Assembly (NCBI GenBank): GCA_025934615.1 | Contig: JAICXS010000020.1 | Location: 1-11,140, forward strand | Length of the DNA stretch: 11,140 nt | Origin: Nitrospiraceae bacterium | Lineage (GTDB): Bacteria; Nitrospirota; Nitrospiria; Nitrospirales; Nitrospiraceae | Direction: 5' to 3' | Part shown: one piece after another, positions 6,661 through 11,140 of the stretch | Position numbering within the stretch: the stretch's first letter is position 1 | How the letters are laid out: each line of letters begins with the position of its first letter | Made by a program: the position numbers and the translations under genes | Notes under the pieces: generated by a model | What the model saw: only the letters and a program-made list of their open reading frames with translations | What the model was told of the DNA's origin: nothing | Databases searched by the model: none

Positions 6661-6725
6661 TGGTCACCTTTTCTAGTACAGCAAGATAATCATCTGGAGC
6701 TCATCGACTGGTCACATAGAAAAGG
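6661..6725. repeat. Composite repeat: TGGTCAC direct repeat plus 9-bp inverted repeat
   Basis: TGGTCAC occurs at 6661-6667 and 6709-6715. CCTTTTCTA (6667-6675) is perfectly inverted as TAGAAAAGG (6717-6725), with 41 bases between. The two repeat types abut in both arms. It could be a regulator site or a folded RNA; no known element is recognised. Confidence 0.35.
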
Positions 6726-6940
6726 AGTAGCGGTGTCTGATCTCTAGGCGCGGATGGAGTCCAGGGATGGAGAGAAAGTCGAAGGCGGTGATCGGCAAAA
6801 CTAGTGAAGCTATACCGAGGCCGCACGGCTATCTACGGATGCATGTCTTGATATCGATCTATCGGCTGCAATGAGGAACGGCGGTTAGTGAACTGTTAAT
6901 TTGTGGGGCACAAAAAATCGCGGCTTGATAGGAGAGTTCA

Positions 6941-6997
6941 ATGGCTAAATCGCATAGAACCTCGAATACCCTAATGGTTTGTCTTATTTGGACCTGA
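6941..6997 (+). CDS. Possible 18-residue small ORF
   Basis: ATG at 6941 preceded by GGAG at 6931-6934, six bases before the ATG. The peptide MAKSHRTSNTLMVCLIWT has a basic start and a hydrophobic end, like the beginning of a signal or membrane peptide, and then meets TGA. It could be a true small peptide, the stump of a lost gene, or chance. A hairpin followed by a T-rich stretch on the same strand lies at 7081-7121. No homologue is recognised. Confidence 0.2.
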   Translation: MAKSHRTSNTLMVCLIWT

Positions 6998-7080
6998 TCG
7001 CGTCGTGATCCACTGATGAATTTCGCAGCCCAGGATCTGCATTCGCTCCGTAGCGCGGCCCATTCCCACAACGCCACTAG

Positions 7081-7121
7081 AAGAGGGGAGAGGTATGGTT
7101 ATACCCCTCCCTCTTTGTTTT
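7081..7121. terminator. Bidirectional hairpin behind PEP-CTERM copy 2
   Basis: An 11-bp stem with one G-U pair (GGGAGAGGTAT with ATACCCCTCCC) and loop GGTT, extended by AAGA/TCTT across a one-base bulge. It lies about 50 bases past the stop of the minus-strand PEP-CTERM gene and should end that transcript. The better T-run (TTTGTTTT, 7114-7121) is on the plus strand, so it may also end plus-strand transcription from the loop region. Confidence 0.55.
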
Positions 7122-7166
7122 GCCGCCGAAGCTCGCGTATGAGGCTACGAACAGCTTGCCACCTGA

Positions 7167-7916
7167 CTAAACGGCATGCGCCTGCCGTCGTCGGTACCAC
7201 GCAATTCCCGCCATACCTGAGCCTAACAGCAAGAGTGAGGCCGGTTCAGGGACGGCGTGAATGCTTAAATCGCCAGACCCTTGAATTGTCCCACCGGTGA
7301 ACGCGCCCAGACTAAAGCCGGTGATATTCGTGTTGTTGCCGGCAAAATCCGCATTGGTCAAGTTGAGGACAAACGGACCGCTGAGAAAGCCGCCTACCGG
7401 GTTAAGTTTCAGGACGACATGAAAGTCACCCTTGGCGAGGTCCGGCCCAAAGATATGCGCTTCACCGGACACTAACCCAGACGACTGCGCGACAACCGTG
7501 TTCGCTCCCCCTGGCTGGGTCTGCGTATTCAGCGTAAGGTTAAACGTGTTGAAGGTCGCCTTGATCCCGGTTCCTTCCGGCGTCGCGATACCCGTCGCAG
7601 TAAAGTCGCCCGTCAGGGTATAACCGGGACTCTGATTCAGACCGGTGTTGAGCACCGGTGTAATGAAGTCCGCCCCTTTGAAGCCGCTGAAGGACGCATG
7701 GCCGGTCTCCGTGAAGGAACAACCCGTTGCGCACCCTGTTGGACCGCTCTGATTCACCGTGGCGTTATAGCTGAAATCTGCCAACCCCGCAGTGAAAGAC
7801 GCCTGTGGTGCCCCAATGGCCGACGGGTTCACTTGAAAGGTATCCGCCCATGCAGGCGTTGTAACAAAAGCTAGCGCGCCGACGGCTAGCCCTGTTTTGA
7901 CCCATGTTGATAACAT
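7167..7916 (-). CDS. PEP-CTERM sorting-domain secreted protein, copy 2
   Basis: 249-residue paralogue of the protein at 5635-6399, on the opposite strand. The signal peptide is residues 1-24 (MLSTWVKTGL..., cleavage after AWA). The body keeps a Cys pair, CATGC at 62-66. The C-terminus is VPEPAS (222-227), the hydrophobic LLLLGSGMAGIAW, then YRRR and a short tail QAHAV. The exosortase-dependent surface or matrix fate follows from this signal. Residues about 79-158 match copy 1 with a single change, whereas the N- and C-terminal parts differ more. Several hydrophobic positions, charges (D/K for E/Q near 159-162) and the GAFTGG loop vary, so the two proteins are not interchangeable in detail. 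The frame continues upstream to 8066, but AAGGAGG seven bases before the ATG at 7916 and the signal peptide fix this start. A sigma-54 type promoter lies 56 bases upstream and a hairpin follows the gene. Confidence 0.9.
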   Translation of the reverse strand: MLSTWVKTGLAVGALAFVTTPAWADTFQVNPSAIGAPQASFTAGLADFSYNATVNQSGPTGCATGCSFTETGHASFSGFKGADFITPVLNTGLNQSPGYTLTGDFTATGIATPEGTGIKATFNTFNLTLNTQTQPGGANTVVAQSSGLVSGEAHIFGPDLAKGDFHVVLKLNPVGGFLSGPFVLNLTNADFAGNNTNITGFSLGAFTGGTIQGSGDLSIHAVPEPASLLLLGSGMAGIAWYRRRQAHAV

Positions 7917-7970
7917 CGTTTGACCTCCTTGTGAATTGATGGAAAATGAGCTGCAGCTATCGCCTAGATA

Positions 7971-7986
7971 AGCAACCCTAATACCA
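7971..7986 (-). promoter_or_regulatory. Candidate sigma-54 (-24/-12) promoter of the second PEP-CTERM gene
   Basis: Minus strand TGGTATTAGGGTTGCT against consensus TGGCACG-N4-TTGCW: TGG is kept, TTGCT is perfect, and GG (7985-7984) and GC (7973-7972) are exactly 10 bases apart. The start would fall near 7960, giving a leader of about 44 bases. Placement is parallel to that of copy 1. Confidence 0.55.
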
Positions 7987-8206
7987 ATTTCAGAGCCACA
8001 GAAAATCTGCGCGGTTACGACTTCTGAACAGAAAATTTTGCCCCGAGGTGTAAAGAGTGGTTGCATGCTCCGAGGATGACAACCGTCGTATGCGGCGTTT
8101 ACTTATGTTGCAGGTGCATGGATTCCCGTGCGATGTACAGGCATGGACAGGAAGTCTGAGGGAAAACCTCTTATTCGATCGTCGCCTTTTCCGTCTATGG
8201 CAAGCC

Positions 8207-8226
8207 GGACGTTTACGTCCTTTTTT
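8207..8226 (+). terminator. Orphan intrinsic-terminator-like hairpin
   Basis: GGACG, loop TTTA and CGTCC, followed at once by TTTTTT: a 5-bp GC-rich stem with a U6 tail on the plus strand. No plus-strand gene ends here, so it would be the 3' end of an unseen small RNA or a chance match. Confidence 0.35.
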
Positions 8227-8414
8227 GAACGGCTCCACAGCATCTATTCGCAAGCTGACCCCAACGAATCGCACGCCTGGCGCAATGAAACGGCTTTCAC
8301 AGGCATGGAGTAGCACGAGCTATGCTGAATGATGAAGTTACTTACCTAGCAGGACAGGAGAGAACTTCAAAGGGAAACCGTAGGACAGAAATGCTCGTAG
8401 GGTTAAAGGCCTAG

Positions 8415-8456
8415 TTATCCGGATTGCTTATCGAGAATGACAAACTCTCCGGATAA
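8415..8456. repeat. 9-bp perfect inverted repeat
   Basis: TTATCCGGA (8415-8423) and TCCGGATAA (8448-8456) are perfect inverted copies with 24 bases between. On the minus strand this would be a hairpin about 155 bases past the secA stop; there is no T-run. It may be a regulator site or a 3' structure of the secA transcript. Confidence 0.4.
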
Positions 8457-8609
8457 AGCGGCGATCGCATACCAAGTTTTGAATGGCTTACTACAGGAAC
8501 AACTGAGATGGAGTAACGGGGAGCGTTCGAAGGATGGCCATGCTATCTGGTCGGCAGAGAGAAATGAGTTGAATTGCTACGGTGTAGCATCGCTCTTCTT
8601 CATCGTTCA

Positions 8610-11140
8610 CTATTTTCCATGGCACTTCTTAAATTTTTTTCCGCTGCCGCAGGGACATGCTTCGTTGCGGCCGACCTTGTCTTGCTCGCGGTGAGCGGTC
8701 TTGGCGGCGATCGGCTCATCGCCACGGTTGAGGGTGAGCCTGGGGGCAGTGGTCACTGGCAGAGGTGGCGGTGGTGGCGCTTCGCCGCGGACGGCTTGAA
8801 CATGGAAGAGCCGATCCAGCGTATCGCCTTTAATGCGCTCCATCATGCCGGCAAACATATCGAACCCTTCGCGCTTGTATTCGATGAGTGGATCTTTTTG
8901 ACCGTACCCGCGCAGCCCGATGCCGTCGCGGAGATGGTCCATGCCGAGCAGGTGGTCCTTCCAGTGCTGGTCGATGACTTGGAGCAGCACCATTTTTTCC
9001 AGATAGCGTAACAGATCTGCACCGAGCTCCTGCTTCTTCCTGAGATAGGCGCCCTGAACGTGCTTGCGAAGCTCCTCACGCAACGCCTCGCGGCCAAGGT
9101 CCTTGAGATGCTCGGGCGCCATGTCGTCAACTTCTGCGAGATTGAGATTGAACTGCGCGTGAACCGCCTCTGCCAGTCCACCGACATCCCACTCTTCGGG
9201 ATACTGGTTTTCTGGGCAGTAGACGTCCAGCATCGAATCCGTAACTTCCGTGATCATCTCCTGAACTTCCCCGCTCAAATCTTCGCCGACCAGGACGGCG
9301 CGCCGGTGCAGATAGATGACCTCACGTTGCTTATTCATAACGTCATCGTATTCGAGGAGCTGTTTGCGAATATCGAAGTTGTGCGCCTCGACCTTCTTTT
9401 GCGCATTCTCGATCGCGCGCGTCACCATGCCATGCTCGATCGGCACGCCTTCTTCCATGCCGAGTTTCAACATCAAATTGGAGATACGTTCAGAGGCGAA
9501 AATGCGCAACAGGTCGTCTTCCAGCGAAAGATAGAAGCGCGATGATCCGGGATCGCCCTGCCGGCCCGCGCGACCGCGCAACTGATTATCGATGCGGCGG
9601 CTTTCGTGCCGCTCCGTGCCGATAATGTGAAGACCGCCCAGTTCGATGACCTCTTTTTTGTTGGCCTCGCACTCCGCCCTGATCTCCTCGAAGATGGCCT
9701 TTTTGCGTTCTTCCGGGAGCGTTTCATCGCGATAGAGAATTTGCTTGAAGAGAAAATCAGGATTGCCGCCGAGCAGAATGTCGGTCCCTCGTCCCGCCAT
9801 ATTGGTCGCAATCGTCACAGCACCCTTTTGACCCGCCTGGGCAATGACCTCCGCTTCTTTTTCATGGTATTTCGCATTCAGCACATGATGTTTGATGCCG
9901 TGCCGCTTGAGGTACCCCGAAAGCCGCTCGGACTTTTCAATGGAAATGGTGCCGACCAACACCGGCTGTCCGCGTTCGTAGCACTCTTTGATTTCTTCGA
10001 CGATCGCCTCGAACTTTTCTTTTTCGGTCCGATAGATCACGTCGGCGAAATCTTTTCGGATCATCGGACGATTGGGCGGAATCACATTGACGTCAAGGTT
10101 ATAGATCTTGGCGAACTCGCTGGCTTCCGTGTCGGCCGTTCCTGTCATGCCGCCCAGCTTCTTGTACATACGGAAAAAGTTTTGGAACGTGACCGACGCG
10201 AGCGTTTGATTTTCGTTCGCGATCTTGACGCCTTCTTTCGCCTCGACCGCCTGGTGCAGACCATCGCTCCAGCGCCGCCCCGGCATTAAGCGCCCGGTGA
10301 ACTCATCGACAATGATGACTTCCCCGTCTTTGACCACATAATCCACGTCGCGTTTGTAGATTGTATACGCCTGCAACGCCTTGACGACGTGATGCACCAG
10401 ATCCATATGCGCGAGGTCGTACAAATTCTCGATACCGAGCAATTTTTCGACGCGCGCATTGCCCTCTTCAGTCAGCGCAGCCGTTTTCGTTTTTTCTTCA
10501 ATCGTATAGTCACGCTCGATCTTGAGCTGTGGAATTATCGAATTGATCCGGTAGTACAGATCGGTGGATTCGTCGGTAGGCCCGGAAATGATGAGGGGCG
10601 TCCGCGCCTCATCGATAAGAATGCTGTCCACCTCATCGACGATCGCAAAATTCAATTCCCGCTGCACGCATTGGTCCAGGCTCGCCACGATCAAGTTATC
10701 CCGCAGATAGTCGAATCCGTACTCGTTGTTCGTGCCATACGTAATGTCGGCGCGATACGCCTCTTGCCGAGTGCAGGGGCGCAAGTTCTGCAAACGCTTA
10801 TCGGCCGCGTCGTATTGGGGATCAAACAAAAACGAGGCGTCATGCTGAATGATGCCGACCGACATCCCCAGCGCGTGGTACAGCACGCCCATCCATTGGG
10901 CATCGCGTTTGGCGAGGTAATCGTTGACAGTGACGAGATGCACGCCCTTTCCGGATAGGGCATTCAGATAGAGGGCCAGCGTCGCGACGAGGGTTTTACC
11001 TTCGCCGGTTTTCATCTCGGCGATTCGTCCTCGATGCAGAATCATGCCGCCCATGAGCTGGACGTCGAAATGACGCATGGAGAGCACCCGCTTGGACATT
11101 TCGCGGCAGACTGCAAAGGCCTCCGGCAGCAGGTCGTCCA
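8610..11140 (-). CDS. secA: Preprotein translocase ATPase SecA, N-terminus beyond window edge
   Basis: Motor ATPase of the general Sec pathway; it binds SecYEG at the inner membrane and drives unfolded preproteins through it. The frame is open to the right edge (the last codons read ...EAFAVCREMSKRV), so the ATG at 11099 is internal. 842 residues are visible and about 60-80 N-terminal residues are missing compared with usual SecA. Numbering from that Met: Walker A GEGKT at 32-36, DEVDS at 155-159 with IDEARTPLIISG, the GMTGTA motif near 320, NMAGRGTDILLGG in the second nucleotide-binding fold, and the LRGRAGRQGDPGSSRFYLSLEDDLLRIF signature. A Pro-rich linker (APPPPPLP) leads to a C-terminal SEC-C zinc motif, Cys815, Cys817, Cys826 and His827 (CxC-x8-CH), which in other bacteria binds SecB and phospholipid. 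It ends in a normal TAG. No terminator is convincing just downstream. The two secreted PEP-CTERM proteins nearby are likely Sec clients, but so are many others. Confidence 0.97.
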   Translation of the reverse strand, partial: DDLLPEAFAVCREMSKRVLSMRHFDVQLMGGMILHRGRIAEMKTGEGKTLVATLALYLNALSGKGVHLVTVNDYLAKRDAQWMGVLYHALGMSVGIIQHDASFLFDPQYDAADKRLQNLRPCTRQEAYRADITYGTNNEYGFDYLRDNLIVASLDQCVQRELNFAIVDEVDSILIDEARTPLIISGPTDESTDLYYRINSIIPQLKIERDYTIEEKTKTAALTEEGNARVEKLLGIENLYDLAHMDLVHHVVKALQAYTIYKRDVDYVVKDGEVIIVDEFTGRLMPGRRWSDGLHQAVEAKEGVKIANENQTLASVTFQNFFRMYKKLGGMTGTADTEASEFAKIYNLDVNVIPPNRPMIRKDFADVIYRTEKEKFEAIVEEIKECYERGQPVLVGTISIEKSERLSGYLKRHGIKHHVLNAKYHEKEAEVIAQAGQKGAVTIATNMAGRGTDILLGGNPDFLFKQILYRDETLPEERKKAIFEEIRAECEANKKEVIELGGLHIIGTERHESRRIDNQLRGRAGRQGDPGSSRFYLSLEDDLLRIFASERISNLMLKLGMEEGVPIEHGMVTRAIENAQKKVEAHNFDIRKQLLEYDDVMNKQREVIYLHRRAVLVGEDLSGEVQEMITEVTDSMLDVYCPENQYPEEWDVGGLAEAVHAQFNLNLAEVDDMAPEHLKDLGREALREELRKHVQGAYLRKKQELGADLLRYLEKMVLLQVIDQHWKDHLLGMDHLRDGIGLRGYGQKDPLIEYKREGFDMFAGMMERIKGDTLDRLFHVQAVRGEAPPPPPLPVTTAPRLTLNRGDEPIAAKTAHREQDKVGRNEACPCGSGKKFKKCHGK

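Larger units (their letters stand above)
6446..7080. other. Intergenic region between the convergent PEP-CTERM genes
   Basis: About 635 bases without a recognisable gene, in the loop of the inverted PEP-CTERM duplication. It holds a composite repeat at 6661-6725 and an 18-codon open frame at 6941-6997 with a GGAG upstream. A minus-strand open stretch at 6859-7077 has no ribosome site and no protein-like pattern. I find no tRNA, transposase remnant or target-site duplication. Base composition resembles the surroundings. Confidence 0.5.
7987..8609. other. Intergenic region between PEP-CTERM copy 2 and secA
   Basis: About 620 bases without a secure gene. Seen in it: ACAGAAAAT at 7998-8006 and again at 8028-8036 just upstream of the sigma-54 type site; a short hairpin with six T at 8207-8226 (plus strand); a 9-bp inverted repeat at 8415-8456; and a small 6-bp hairpin at 8575-8589 next to the secA stop. 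Plus-strand open stretches at 8057-8332 and 8437-8694 lack ribosome sites. The second runs into secA antisense. Confidence 0.5.

Noticed and set aside
6905..6923. GGCAC...CGC resembling a third -24/-12 promoter
   Set aside because: GG and GC are 11 rather than 10 bases apart, the TTGC box is absent, and the start would fall only about 10 bases before the small ORF.
5635..7916. Transposon or insertion sequence flanked by inverted repeats
   Set aside because: The inverted repeats are the coding cores of two homologous PEP-CTERM genes. There is no transposase, no terminal repeat and no target duplication.
8057..8332. 91-codon plus-strand open frame upstream of PEP-CTERM copy 2
   Set aside because: No ribosome site, no domain pattern, and a terminator-like hairpin falls inside it.
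8520..8545. GTTCGA-like tRNA T-loop
   Set aside because: The flanking bases do not pair as a T-arm, and no acceptor or anticodon arm can be drawn.
8575..8589. TGCTAC-GGT-GTAGCA hairpin as the secA terminator
   Set aside because: The stem is 6 bp with a 3-base loop and no T-run on the minus strand; it may form but is weak evidence for termination.
8437..8694. 85-codon plus-strand open frame before and into the end of secA
   Set aside because: No Shine-Dalgarno before the ATG, the last third is antisense to secA, and the product is unlike any family I know. The first 40 residues look somewhat protein-like, so it could be a remnant, but support is too thin.
9606..10289. Long plus-strand open frame (227 codons) opposite secA
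   Set aside because: It is antisense to the conserved SecA motor; an effect of codon bias only.

Overview
The window looks like chromosomal DNA of a moderately GC-rich Gram-negative bacterium. A bacterial-type SecA with a C-terminal zinc motif, a lipoprotein signal, a PilZ protein and two PEP-CTERM exported proteins fit an environmental, exopolysaccharide-producing lineage. Nitrospirota (Nitrospira-like) is my best guess, from the style of these proteins; no rRNA or other taxonomic marker is present.

Layout, left to right. (1) 1-760, +: the 3' part of an AEC-family permease, cut by the window edge. (2) 829-1164, -: a small PilZ-domain protein, convergent with the permease. (3) 1376-1897, +: a predicted lipoprotein of the thermonuclease (SNase-like) family. 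Its stop codon overlaps the stop of (4) 1890-2072, -, a 60-residue zinc-ribbon protein. (5) 2351-4993, +: a Cu+-type P1B-1 ATPase (CopA) with an unusually rich N-terminal metal-binding region, two YHS domains plus two heavy-metal-binding domains. An in-frame TAA at 4475-4477 interrupts it; the rest of the reading frame is intact. (6) 4994-5634: a long AT-rich intergenic region ending in a candidate sigma-54 promoter. (7) 5635-6399, +, and (8) 7167-7916, -: two homologous PEP-CTERM secreted proteins facing each other, each with a strong Shine-Dalgarno and a candidate -24/-12 promoter at a similar distance. (9) 7917-8609: another intergenic region. (10) 8610 to the right edge, -: secA, missing only its N-terminus.

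The central cassette is the most interesting part. The two PEP-CTERM genes form an inverted duplication. By my hand count a roughly 240-base core is about 92% identical, including a 74-base perfect inverted repeat, while the immediately flanking coding sequence drops to about 70%. This suggests gene conversion or a recombination hot spot. Inversion between the repeats would swap the C-terminal halves of the two proteins and leave each promoter in place. No exosortase, PrsK or PrsR gene is in the window, so sorting and regulation must be encoded elsewhere.

The genes do not form one operon. copA, each PEP-CTERM gene and secA appear to be separate transcription units, each PEP-CTERM gene being followed by a hairpin. 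I saw no tRNA, rRNA, CRISPR array, transposase or integrase.
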